Positions 44,530 to 52,714 of a DNA stretch of 64,000 bases are shown here, in pieces. The stretch is from Paenarthrobacter sp. GOM3 (GTDB taxonomy: Bacteria; Actinomycetota; Actinomycetes; Actinomycetales; Micrococcaceae), in assembly GCF_018215265.2 (NCBI RefSeq), contig NZ_CP136562.1, positions 1,860,001 to 1,924,000 of the forward strand, written 5' to 3'. Under the pieces are notes generated by a model, which saw nothing but the letters and a program-made list of their open reading frames with translations, was not told the origin of the DNA and did not search any database. A program made the position numbers and the translations under genes. Each line of letters begins with the position of its first letter. Within the stretch, counting starts at the first letter, position 1.

Positions 44530-45027
44530 CTAGGACTGGCGCGCCGTCAGGGCAGACACCAGTTCCTCCGGCCTGCGGGACGAAGCAAGCCAATAGGGAG
44601 TCCGGTCGGCGGGATCTGTGATTTCGATCTTGACCACCGGATCGATCCATCCGCGGAAGCACATGTACGCCAGGCCGTTAAGGCGGGGGCCGCGCTCCGC
44701 CGTCGCTTCGGCCTTCCTGAACGCTTCCACCGAGCCGACGAAACTGCGGTCGATGCTTGCCCGGCCTACGCGCACCGTGTCCGTGGTAACGGTGATGGTG
44801 GGGGTCGAGAGCACCAGCATCACCGTCATGATGACCAGGAGTGCGATCGCTGCGATGATTCCGGTGGCCACGCTGATGGGGCCAAACATGAGGAGGCCTG
44901 CGCTGGAGAGACCAACCACGACGATCCAGATCCACGGTGACGGCCACAACTTTTCGCTGTACAGGACCCCGGAGGCTGAGGGCGTGTTCCGGGCAGGCAC
45001 GGGTGAAGACTGGTCAGGCGTAGGCAT
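44530..45027 (-). CDS. DUF3093 membrane protein
   Basis: 165-residue protein with two adjacent membrane helices (about 30-50 and 54-75) and a soluble C-terminal domain with the conserved block VRVGRASIDRS and WIDPVVKIEITDPADRTPYW. Function unknown. The ATG at 45027 follows TAAGCT by 6 bases (leaderless type). It is divergent from dut, an arrangement kept in mycobacteria. Confidence 0.88.
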   Translation of the reverse strand: MPTPDQSSPVPARNTPSASGVLYSEKLWPSPWIWIVVVGLSSAGLLMFGPISVATGIIAAIALLVIMTVMLVLSTPTITVTTDTVRVGRASIDRSFVGSVEAFRKAEATAERGPRLNGLAYMCFRGWIDPVVKIEITDPADRTPYWLASSRRPEELVSALTARQS

Positions 45028-45039
45028 GGGTCCAGCTTA
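45028..45039 (-). promoter_or_regulatory. Leaderless promoter of DUF3093 gene
   Basis: On the minus strand TAAGCT (45039-45034), GGACCC, then ATG at 45027. This is almost identical to the 12 bases before the 117-residue membrane-protein gene at 9334. Confidence 0.55.
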
Positions 45040-45116
45040 TCGGGCGATCGACTCCCAGCTGGTTCACAGGCAACGGTGACGCTGATCGCGGACCTTCCCG
45101 CCGGGCCCAGTCCCCG

Positions 45117-45133
45117 TAGAATGGACGACTGTG
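45117..45133 (+). promoter_or_regulatory. dut promoter, very short leader
   Basis: TAGAAT (45117-45122) lies 8 bases before the GTG at 45131, so the transcript would be leaderless or carry only a base or two. Confidence 0.45.
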
Positions 45134-45682
45134 AGCAACGAGACCGCAGTATTCAGTTCAGACGCCGCCTCCGCAGATGCGGACAGCAGCAACACCACCG
45201 CTTCCTACGGCGCACCCACTTTGGACGTGCAGCTGAAAATGCTCGACGCCGGGTTGGAAGCACCCTCCTACGCCCACCCCGGAGACGCGGGAGCCGACCT
45301 GCGGTCCCGCGAGGACGTGCACCTCGCCCCAGGCGAACGGAAACTCGTGCCCACAGGCGTTTCCATCGCGCTGCCCGACGGATTCGTGGCCCTCATCCAC
45401 CCACGCTCCGGCCTCGCCACCAAGCATGGCCTCACAGTGGTCAACGCCCCTGGAACCGTGGACGCGGGCTACCGCGGCGAAATTGCCGTGACGCTGCTGA
45501 ACACCGACCAAGAGCACGCCATCGACCTCAAACGCGGCGATAGAATTGCACAAATGGTGATTCAGCGCGTCGAATATGCGCGGTTCGTGGCTGTCGACCA
45601 GCTCTCTGATTCCGTTCGGGGAACCGGCGGTTTCGGATCCACCGGCGGCTTCAACGCACCGACCACCCCGGCAAACCACTGA
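45131..45682 (+). CDS. dut: dUTP diphosphatase (dUTPase)
   Basis: Hydrolyses dUTP to dUMP, protecting DNA from uracil and feeding dTMP synthesis. The 183-residue protein has all five trimeric dUTPase motifs: DAGADL, HPRSGLA, GTVDAGYRGEI, RIAQMV and RGTGGFGSTG. A Ser/Ala/Asp-rich N-terminal extension of about 28 residues before LDVQLKMLD is longer than in the usual 150-residue enzyme. The GTG at 45131 is 8 bases after TAGAAT. Downstream, after 97 bases, comes the DUF3710 operon. Confidence 0.96.
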   Translation: MSNETAVFSSDAASADADSSNTTASYGAPTLDVQLKMLDAGLEAPSYAHPGDAGADLRSREDVHLAPGERKLVPTGVSIALPDGFVALIHPRSGLATKHGLTVVNAPGTVDAGYRGEIAVTLLNTDQEHAIDLKRGDRIAQMVIQRVEYARFVAVDQLSDSVRGTGGFGSTGGFNAPTTPANH

Positions 45683-45779
45683 TTCTGGCAAGCGCTGGAA
45701 TCTGAGTCCCGCCGCATTGCAGTTGTTTTACGTGGTTGCGGTTTACTTGGGGATAGACCACTACTAAGGAGAAAACCCC

Positions 45780-46523
45780 ATGCTTTTTGGGCGCGGCAAG
45801 AAGTCCAAGGACGAGCAAGCGGAAACCGCTGCCGCCGTCGATGAATCCGGTACGGCAGCAGGAAGCCCCGAGGCTGCCGAAGGTGGCACGCGTGGCGATT
45901 TCCGGCTCGGCAAGGGTCCATTGGACATCGATGAAATCGAGGACCGTGACGGGTACGTCGACCTGGGTGCGTTGCTGATCTCCCCGGCCGAAGGGCTGCA
46001 GCTGCGGCTTGAGGTGGAAGAAGCCACCCAACGTGTGGTTGCCGTAACCATGGACCTTGCGGGCTCCAGCCTGCAGCTCCAGGCCTTTGCAGCGCCGCGC
46101 TCCGAGGGGCTGTGGGACGAAATCCGGGAGCAGATCACCCAATCCGTCGCAAGCCAGGGAGGCGAAACCGAGGAAATCCCCGGGACCTTCGGCACGGAAC
46201 TGGTGGCAAAGCTTCCCGCGGAAGCCACTGATGGCAGCCGCGGGTTCCGCGCGGCCCGCTTCATGGGAGTGGACGGTCCACGCTGGTTCCTCCGCGGGGT
46301 GCTCGGGGGAGAAGCTGCCCTGGACCGTGACGCCGCGGCCGGCCTCGAAGAGCTCTTCCGCCGCGTTGTTGTGGTCCGTGGCGACAACCCGATGCCACCA
46401 CGTGAATTGCTGCAGCTTCGCCTGCCCAAGGACGCAACCGCGGCCGGCCAGCCTGGCGCTCCGCAGGGCGCACCCGGCTTGCAGCAGCCGGAACGGGGTC
46501 CGGAGATCACCCAGATTGGCTGA
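45780..46523 (+). CDS. DUF3710 family protein
   Basis: 247-residue actinobacterial protein of unknown function. It shows MLFGRGKKSKDE at the start, the core DRDGYVDLGALLISP, and DGPRWFLRGVLGG with catalytic-looking but unproven conserved residues. A strong AAGGAG ribosome-binding site precedes the ATG. It is first of three overlapping genes (DUF3710, OB-fold, DUF3159), an order also found in mycobacteria after dut. Confidence 0.88.
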   Translation: MLFGRGKKSKDEQAETAAAVDESGTAAGSPEAAEGGTRGDFRLGKGPLDIDEIEDRDGYVDLGALLISPAEGLQLRLEVEEATQRVVAVTMDLAGSSLQLQAFAAPRSEGLWDEIREQITQSVASQGGETEEIPGTFGTELVAKLPAEATDGSRGFRAARFMGVDGPRWFLRGVLGGEAALDRDAAAGLEELFRRVVVVRGDNPMPPRELLQLRLPKDATAAGQPGAPQGAPGLQQPERGPEITQIG

Positions 46524-46893
46524 CACCCCGGGCCGCAACGAGTTTGCCGGCCAACCGCCGCTGGGGGAGGGCGTGCGGGATCTGCCTATGCGCGGCAGGG
46601 CGGTCTGCACGGGTTACATCGAGTCCGTTACGCATCAGCCGCCCAGCGAGCAACCGTTCTTCTCCGCAGTGGTGGTGGACGCACTTGAACATGGAAGCGA
46701 GTCCTTGCTCATGTCCAAGGGCAGCCGGCGGCCGTTTGACCGGCTCCGCGTCATTTGGCTGGGCAGGACACGTGTTCCCGGCATCGAGGCCGGTGTACGG
46801 CTTCGCCTGAACGGCATGGTCACCCAGTTCGACGGCTTGCCGGCCATGTTTAATCCACGCTATGAAATTCTTTCCCGTCAGGAGCACCTATGA
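46516..46893 (+). CDS. OB-fold nucleic-acid-binding protein
   Basis: 125-residue protein with an OB-fold pattern: RAVCTGYIESVTHQP as first strand pair, SRRPFDRLRVIWLGRTRVPG in the centre and RLRLNGMVTQF near the end. No ATG is available; the TTG at 46516 inside the last codons of DUF3710 gives LADTPGRNEFAG, fits the expected N-terminus, and overlaps that gene by 8 bases. Its TGA overlaps the ATG of DUF3159. Function unknown; coupling suggests a shared complex. Confidence 0.78.
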   Translation: MADTPGRNEFAGQPPLGEGVRDLPMRGRAVCTGYIESVTHQPPSEQPFFSAVVVDALEHGSESLLMSKGSRRPFDRLRVIWLGRTRVPGIEAGVRLRLNGMVTQFDGLPAMFNPRYEILSRQEHL

Positions 46894-47660
46894 CCGTGGC
46901 CAACGGTTCAGAGCCGAAGGACAACGGAGGGGCGACGCCGCCCGGCGAAGCAACGCCGTCCGCGACCCCCGACAACCGGCCCAGCATGTCCGACCTCGCT
47001 GCTGGCTACGCAGGAAAAGCGGGCCTCCAGCGAAACAGCGCCGGGCATGTCGACATGCTCAAATCCGCCGGAGGAGTCCAAGGGATCGCCGAGAGCATCC
47101 TTCCCGGACTGGTCTTCCTGGTGGTGTTCACCGTCACGCGGGACCTTGGCCCCTCCCTCATCGCCGCCCTGGCCGCGGCAGCGATCTTCACCGTGGTTCG
47201 CCTGGTGCAACGGCGTCCCCTGACGCAGGCCGTCGCGGGCATAGTGGGCGTCGGCATTTCGGCCTGGCTGGCCAACACCACCGGCAAGGCAGAGGACTTT
47301 TACGTCCTGGGCTTCTTCACCAACATTGCCTACATTGCGGCCATGGTCGTGTCCATCGCCATCAAATGGCCAGTGGCTGGCCTGCTGTTCGGCTTCGTGC
47401 GCAACGAGGGCCTGGAATGGCGGAAGGATCCGGAAAGGCTCCGCGCCTACAAGCTGGGAACCTGGATCGTGGTGGCAGTGCTTGCGCTGCGCCTGGTGGT
47501 CCAGGTTCCGCTCTACTTCATGGGCGAGGCCGGCCTGACGGCACTGGCCACCACCAGGCTCCTGATGGGTGCGCCGTTGTACATCCTCGGCCTTTGGGTA
47601 GCCTGGTTGGTCACCAAGCCCGCGGCTCAGCCGTCGAAGCCGTCGTCTTCGGCAGACTGA
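46890..47660 (+). CDS. DUF3159 membrane protein
   Basis: 256-residue protein with about five to six membrane helices between residues 70 and 250. The conserved region GIAESILPGLVFLVVFTVTRD opens the membrane part. Function unknown. The ATG overlaps the OB-fold stop (ATGA). Its last 34 bases overlap the end of the convergent TrkA gene on the other strand. Confidence 0.87.
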   Translation: MTVANGSEPKDNGGATPPGEATPSATPDNRPSMSDLAAGYAGKAGLQRNSAGHVDMLKSAGGVQGIAESILPGLVFLVVFTVTRDLGPSLIAALAAAAIFTVVRLVQRRPLTQAVAGIVGVGISAWLANTTGKAEDFYVLGFFTNIAYIAAMVVSIAIKWPVAGLLFGFVRNEGLEWRKDPERLRAYKLGTWIVVAVLALRLVVQVPLYFMGEAGLTALATTRLLMGAPLYILGLWVAWLVTKPAAQPSKPSSSAD

Positions 47661-48355
47661 TCGAGCACACCGTTGCTCTCCTGGCCGCCGAGCTCCGAGC
47701 CCGGTGACAGGAGGGCGCGCAGGCCATCCTCCGCAGCGATCGTGGTGACGAAGAACAGTTCGTCACCTCCGTCAAGGACGTCGTCGCGGGTGGGGGTGAT
47801 GGGAGCCTGGTCGCGCAGGATGGCCACCAGGGTGGAATCCTCCGGCCAGTCAATGTCCCCCACGGTGCTGCCAATGACATGCGAGTCGTGCGGAACGGTG
47901 AACTCGACGATGGACGCCACACCGGTCTGGAGGGTCAGCAGGCGAACGATGTCGCCGATCTCCACGGCCTCTTCCACCAGGGCGGTCATCAGCTGAGGGG
48001 TGTTCACAGCGACGTCGACGCCCCAGGAGTCGTTGAACATCCAGTCATTCTTCGGATTGTTCACCCGCCCCACGGTGCGTCCGACGCCGAATTCGGTCTT
48101 GGCCAGCAAGGAGACCACCAGGTTGACTTTGTCGTCACCTGTGGCCGAAACGACGACGTCGGCATCCTCCAGTTTGGCGTCCTGCAGGGTGCTGAGTTCG
48201 CACGCATCTCCCACCAGCCAGCGCGCACCCCGAAGCCCGCTGCGGCCAATGACCTCGGGCTTGAGGTCGATGAGCAGGATCTGGTGCTTATGCGCCAGGA
48301 GCTCCCGGGCAATGGACGAGCCGACGCTGCCTGCGCCAACAATGACAACTTTCAC
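47627..48355 (-). CDS. TrkA/RCK potassium-channel regulatory protein (second of pair)
   Basis: 242-residue NAD-binding RCK protein. It has GAGSVGSSIA Rossmann motif (7-16), an acidic end of the second strand (LLIDL), and a C-terminal TrkA_C domain (VEFTVPHDSHVIGSTV). It matches the CeoC/CeoB pair of mycobacteria. The GTG shares one base with the TAG of the upstream TrkA gene (TAGTG). Such proteins gate Trk/Ktr potassium uptake, but no TrkH-type channel gene is in the window; the partner may be the APC permease next door. Confidence 0.9.
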   Translation of the reverse strand: MKVVIVGAGSVGSSIARELLAHKHQILLIDLKPEVIGRSGLRGARWLVGDACELSTLQDAKLEDADVVVSATGDDKVNLVVSLLAKTEFGVGRTVGRVNNPKNDWMFNDSWGVDVAVNTPQLMTALVEEAVEIGDIVRLLTLQTGVASIVEFTVPHDSHVIGSTVGDIDWPEDSTLVAILRDQAPITPTRDDVLDGGDELFFVTTIAAEDGLRALLSPGSELGGQESNGVLDQSAEDDGFDG

Positions 48356-49029
48356 TAAGACTCCTTGGCGGGTGCTTTGGCGAGGATCCGGGTGATCTCG
48401 GAGGTTCGGTCCAGGCTCACCATGGCGTGGACGGTGTCGCCTTCCTGGTAGGCCGTACCTGGGTGGGGGAGGAGGCCTTCGCCGAAACGCGTCAGGAAGG
48501 CGATGCGGATCCCCGAAGCGGCCTCGATGGAGGTAAGGCTGTGTCCAATCCAGGCCTCGTGCAGGTCGACTTCGGCCAGGATGAGCCGGCCGGATGGTTC
48601 GCGGTAGTCGCCGGCCAAATGCTGCTCGGGAAGAATCCGGCGCAGCACCTGGTCCGCGCTCCAGCGCACGGCCGCGACCGTGGGGATGCCCAGCCGCTGG
48701 TAGATTTCGGCGCGGCCGGGGTCGTAGATGCGTGCCACGACGTGGGCCACATGGAACGTCTCCCGGGCTACACGGGTTGCCAGGATGTTCGAGTTGTCGC
48801 CGCTGGAAACCGCGGCGAAAGCGTACGCTTCCTCCACGCCTGCCTGCTTGAGGGTGTCCCGGTCGAAGCCGACGCCGGTGACCTTGCGGCCGCCGAAGGT
48901 GTGGCGTAACCGGCGGAAGGCCCGCTCATCCTGATCGATGATGGCCACTGAGTGGCCGGCATCCTCCAAAGTATGTGCCAGGGTGGCGCCAACACGCCCG
49001 CAACCCATGATCACGAAGTGAGCCACCAT
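48355..49029 (-). CDS. TrkA/RCK potassium-channel regulatory protein (first of pair)
   Basis: 224-residue RCK protein with MGCGRVGATLA Rossmann motif (8-18), IIDQDE at the end of strand two, and a TrkA_C domain near 135-215. AAGGAG precedes the ATG at 49029. It overlaps the second TrkA gene by one base. It is divergent from the APC permease (111-bp gap), so all three can be expected to respond to the same signals. Confidence 0.9.
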   Translation of the reverse strand: MVAHFVIMGCGRVGATLAHTLEDAGHSVAIIDQDERAFRRLRHTFGGRKVTGVGFDRDTLKQAGVEEAYAFAAVSSGDNSNILATRVARETFHVAHVVARIYDPGRAEIYQRLGIPTVAAVRWSADQVLRRILPEQHLAGDYREPSGRLILAEVDLHEAWIGHSLTSIEAASGIRIAFLTRFGEGLLPHPGTAYQEGDTVHAMVSLDRTSEITRILAKAPAKES

Positions 49030-49105
49030 GTCTCCTTATGTGTGTTGTCCGTGCCGCTCGGTATGACTTTACCGCCGAGGCGGGGCTAAGCCCGCTACGA
49101 CCGTC

Positions 49106-49143
49106 ATGACATCGCTGTGGATTCAGAGTAGCTTTGCGGAGTG
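49106..49143 (+). promoter_or_regulatory. Leaderless promoter of the APC permease with a good -35
   Basis: ATGACA (49106-49111), a 17-bp spacer, TAGCTT (49129-49134), 6 bases, then the GTG at 49141. This is the best complete promoter in the window and ends directly at the start codon. Confidence 0.65.
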
Positions 49144-51114
49144 CTGACAATTTTGAATGCCGCGAAGCGGGTGTTGGTGGGCAGGCCGGTCCGGAATGAC
49201 CGCCTGTCCCACACCTTGTTGCCCAAACGCATCGCTTTGCCCATCTTCGCCTCGGATGCCTTGTCCTCGGTGGCTTACGCCCCGGACGAAATTCTGCTGA
49301 CGCTGGCCCTTGCCGGGGTCAGCGCTGTAGCGTTTTCCCCCCTTGTGGGCCTCGCCGTCATGGTGGTCTTGCTCACAGTGGTGGCGTCCTACCGCCAAAA
49401 TGTCCACGCCTACCCTTCGGGTGGCGGCGACTATGAAATCGCCAACGTCAACCTCGGCAAGTACGCGGGCCTGACAGTGGCGTCGGCACTCCTGGTGGAT
49501 TACGTGCTGACAGTGGCAGTGTCGATGTCATCCGCGGCCGCCTATGTCACCACCGCCATTCCATCGCTGCACGGCCAGCAGGCGCTCATCGCGACGGTGG
49601 GCGTGGTCATCCTGGCGTTGGTGAACCTGCGTGGAATCAAGGAAGCGGGCTCGGTTTTCGCTGTCCCCACCTATATCTTCATGGCCTCGATCCTTGGCAT
49701 GACAGCGGTGGGTATTTTCCAGTTTGCTACAGGGCAACTGGGGGAAGCGCAGTCAGCCAACTTCACCATCGTCCCGCAATCCGGCTTCGACGAAGGCCTG
49801 GTGGGCCTGGCCGGCGCGTTCCTCCTGCTTCGGGCCTTTTCCTCGGGCGCCGCAGCCTTGACCGGCGTCGAAGCCATCAGTAACGGCGTACCCAACTTCC
49901 AGAAGCCCAAGAGCAAGAACGCGGCCACCACCTTGCTGCTGCTGGGTGCCATCGCGGCGGCGATGCTGGCCGGTATCCTGTTTCTCGCCAATGCCACCAA
50001 GGTCCACATCGTGCTGGACCCGGCCACGGAATTCCTGGTTGACGGCAAACCGCTGCCAGAGGGGTACATCCAGAATCCCGCCATCAGCCAGATCGCCGAC
50101 ACCATTTTCGGCGCGGGGTCCATTCCCTTCTACATCGTGGTTGCGGCTACGGGCGTGATCCTGGTGTTTGCATCGAACACCGCCTTCAACGGTTTCCCGG
50201 TGCTGGGCTCCATCCTCGCCCAGGACGGCTACCTTCCCCGCCAGCTTCGGACCCGCGGCGACAGGCTCGCGTTCAGCAACGGTGTCCTGGCCTTGGCTGC
50301 GGGCGCGCTGGTGCTGATTCTTTCGTTCAACGCCGATGTCACCAAGCTGATCCAGCTGTACATCGTCGGTGTGTTCATCTCCTTCACAGCCAGCCAGCTC
50401 GGCATGATCCGGCACTGGGGGCGCGAGCTCAAACTGGCCCGCGACAAAGCCATTCGACGCCGCATCATCAAGTCGCGCACCATCAACATGGTGGGCTTCG
50501 GCATGACGGCTTTGGTGCTGGTCATTGTCCTGATCACCAAATTTGAACAGGGTGCCTGGATCGCGTTGCTCGCCATGTTCATCCTGTTCCTCATCATGTG
50601 GAGCATCAGGGCCCACTACGACAATGTGGCCAAGGAACTCGCAGTGGACGAGGACTCCTCACCCCGGGCGCTGCCCACACGGGTGCACGCAGTCCTCCTC
50701 GTCTCGCATGTGCGCAAGCCGGTCCTCCGTGCACTGGCTTACGCCCGCGCGTCACGGCCCTCGCGGTTGGACGCGATTACCGTGGACATCAACTCCGAGG
50801 AGACCGAACACACAGTCCGGGACTGGGAGAAGCTCGAGATCCCGGTTCCCCTGACCGTCCTCGCCAGCCCCTACCGTGAAACCGTGACCCCGATCATGGA
50901 CTACATCAAGAACATGCGCCGCGATTCACCCCGCGACCTGATCGTGGTCTACATCCCGGAGTATGTCGTGGGTAAATGGTGGGAACAACTGGTCCATAAC
51001 CAGACAGCACTCAGAATCAAGACGCGGCTCCACTTTGAACCTGGAGTCATGGTTGCCAGCGTTCCGTGGCAGCTGAAGTCGTCCGAAGAAGCAAAGGCAC
51101 TGCAGGATACCTAA
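49141..51114 (+). CDS. APC-superfamily permease, KimA/KUP-like
   Basis: 657-residue membrane protein with about 12 helices and a soluble C-terminal domain (about 510-657) of universal-stress-like fold, as in the Bacillus potassium importer KimA. The sequence SDALSSVAYAPDEIL near the first helix and YPSGGGDYEIA in the second are family features. Beside two RCK proteins a role in potassium import is likely, but amino-acid transport cannot be excluded. GTG start 6 bases after TAGCTT. The stop is directly followed by the ATG of the RNA methyltransferase gene. Confidence 0.87.
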   Translation: MLTILNAAKRVLVGRPVRNDRLSHTLLPKRIALPIFASDALSSVAYAPDEILLTLALAGVSAVAFSPLVGLAVMVVLLTVVASYRQNVHAYPSGGGDYEIANVNLGKYAGLTVASALLVDYVLTVAVSMSSAAAYVTTAIPSLHGQQALIATVGVVILALVNLRGIKEAGSVFAVPTYIFMASILGMTAVGIFQFATGQLGEAQSANFTIVPQSGFDEGLVGLAGAFLLLRAFSSGAAALTGVEAISNGVPNFQKPKSKNAATTLLLLGAIAAAMLAGILFLANATKVHIVLDPATEFLVDGKPLPEGYIQNPAISQIADTIFGAGSIPFYIVVAATGVILVFASNTAFNGFPVLGSILAQDGYLPRQLRTRGDRLAFSNGVLALAAGALVLILSFNADVTKLIQLYIVGVFISFTASQLGMIRHWGRELKLARDKAIRRRIIKSRTINMVGFGMTALVLVIVLITKFEQGAWIALLAMFILFLIMWSIRAHYDNVAKELAVDEDSSPRALPTRVHAVLLVSHVRKPVLRALAYARASRPSRLDAITVDINSEETEHTVRDWEKLEIPVPLTVLASPYRETVTPIMDYIKNMRRDSPRDLIVVYIPEYVVGKWWEQLVHNQTALRIKTRLHFEPGVMVASVPWQLKSSEEAKALQDT

Positions 51115-52482
51115 ATGACGTCCCACAGCAATTCCCCCCATGACCAAGACACCAAGGAACAGGCAGGGCCCGGACCTGAACTCGTGGTCGACGTGGGACC
51201 CATCGCCCACGGCGGGCACTTCATTGCGCGCCACGAAGGGCGCGTCATCTTCGTCCGCCACGGCATCCCCGGTGAGAAAGTCCGGGTGCGGCTGACCGAC
51301 TCCGGCGACTCGTCGCGCTTCTGGCGCGCCGACGTCGTCGAGGTCCTGGAAGCTTCACCGGACCGCGTTCCGCACTTTTGGAAGCCTGCCGACTCCCTGG
51401 GCTCCTGGCGGCGTGGCGGTCCGCCGGTTGGCGGCGCGGAACTGGGCCACATCTCGCTGCCGCGGCAGCGCGCACTCAAGGCGGAAGTCCTGGCCGAGCA
51501 ACTCAAGCGGCTGGCCGGTACGGACCTCACCACCGAGGTGGAGGCGGTAGGCAAGAACGACGACGGCGGACTCGGCTGGCGTACGCGTGCCAGCTTTGCG
51601 GTCACCTCCAAGGGCCGGTTGGGCATGCACGCACACCGCTCCGATGTGGTTGTCCCCATCAAGGAGATGCCGTTGGCGCTCCAGGGGATCAACGAACTCC
51701 GGCTGTGGGACCTGGACTTGTCAGGTATCGCCCGCGTTGAAGTGGCCGTGCCCGCCAACGGATCGCGGCCTTTGATTTTGCTTGCCCCGGAAGAAGGCAC
51801 TGGTCCGAAGCGGCTGCACAGCATCCTTTCGCAGTTGCCCCATGAGGTCTCGGTGGCCAGTTTCGATCCCGGCAAGGGCGAAGTACTGCAACTGCGTGGG
51901 AGGACGTGGGTGCAGGAAAGCGCAGTAGGTCACGAATACCGCGTAACCGGGGAAGGCTTCTGGCAGATCCATAAGGATGCTCCGGAGACCCTGGTCGGCG
52001 CTGTAACGGACTTCCTTTCCGGCGGCGGGTACTTGCAACCGGGCGCCACCGTCGCCGACCTCTATGCCGGTGCAGGGCTGTTCACTGCCCCGCTCGCGGA
52101 CGCCGTTGGAGTCACCGGATCGGTGCTTTCGGTGGAGGGGGCGCCCGGAACGAGTCGCGATGCCCGCAAGAACCTGCATGGACAACCCCAGGTGGAGATC
52201 GTCCAGGGGCGTGTGGAACGAGTGCTGCACCAGCGGGCACGCAGTTTCGATTCCCTGGTGCTGGACCCGCCCCGCGCCGGAGCGGGCAAAGCCGTGGTCA
52301 AGCAACTCATGGCCACCGGACCCCGCGCCATCGCCTATGTGTCCTGCGATCCCGCTTCCTTTGCGCGTGATCTGGGTTACTTCCAGCAGGGTGGGTGGCG
52401 GCTCGAGTCCTTGCGGGCCTTCGACCTCTACCCCAACACCCATCACCTGGAGACAGTGGGCCTCATCGTTCCCGCCCAGTAG
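51115..52482 (+). CDS. TrmA/RlmD-family class I SAM RNA methyltransferase
   Basis: 455-residue RNA uracil-5-methyltransferase-like protein. An N-terminal TRAM-like domain is followed by the SAM domain with DLYAGAGLFT, DPPRAGAGK, the catalytic cysteine C411 in SCDPASFARDL and the general base E446 in THHLETVG. The [4Fe-4S] cysteine set of RlmD is missing: the region reads VGGAELGHISLPRQ where CGGCxxQH would stand. The target uridine (rRNA or tRNA) is not clear. It begins at the base after the permease stop. Confidence 0.88.
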   Translation: MTSHSNSPHDQDTKEQAGPGPELVVDVGPIAHGGHFIARHEGRVIFVRHGIPGEKVRVRLTDSGDSSRFWRADVVEVLEASPDRVPHFWKPADSLGSWRRGGPPVGGAELGHISLPRQRALKAEVLAEQLKRLAGTDLTTEVEAVGKNDDGGLGWRTRASFAVTSKGRLGMHAHRSDVVVPIKEMPLALQGINELRLWDLDLSGIARVEVAVPANGSRPLILLAPEEGTGPKRLHSILSQLPHEVSVASFDPGKGEVLQLRGRTWVQESAVGHEYRVTGEGFWQIHKDAPETLVGAVTDFLSGGGYLQPGATVADLYAGAGLFTAPLADAVGVTGSVLSVEGAPGTSRDARKNLHGQPQVEIVQGRVERVLHQRARSFDSLVLDPPRAGAGKAVVKQLMATGPRAIAYVSCDPASFARDLGYFQQGGWRLESLRAFDLYPNTHHLETVGLIVPAQ

Positions 52483-52486
52483 TCCG

Positions 52487-52523
52487 GATGCCGCCCGCCT
52501 GCTTGATCAGCGCGGGCGGCATC
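52487..52523 (+). terminator. Terminator after the RNA methyltransferase
   Basis: A 12-bp perfect stem GATGCCGCCCGC (52487-52498 with 52512-52523), 13-base loop, followed by GGCTTTG. Confidence 0.8.
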
Positions 52524-52556
52524 GGCTTTGTCCGGGCACCTGCCCCTCCCGGGATT

Positions 52557-52582
52557 TATGCCACTACGATGGGCATAGTAGT
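52557..52582. promoter_or_regulatory. Nested inverted repeats upstream of acnA
   Basis: TATGCC-N9-GGCATA (52557-52577) and ACTAC-N10-GTAGT (52563-52582) overlap, about 135 bp before acnA. They could be an operator for an aconitase regulator; no match to a known motif is claimed. Confidence 0.4.
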
Positions 52583-52714
52583 CCCGCTCCGCAGGAAACA
52601 CCGCGGCGGACCGGGATGACCAACAGAGATGCCGCCCGGCTAAGTAAGGTCCGCCTAACTGGCTAGCGGCCAACCACGCGACAAAGATGAAACTGTTGCG
52701 AGAGGAGTCCTGCC

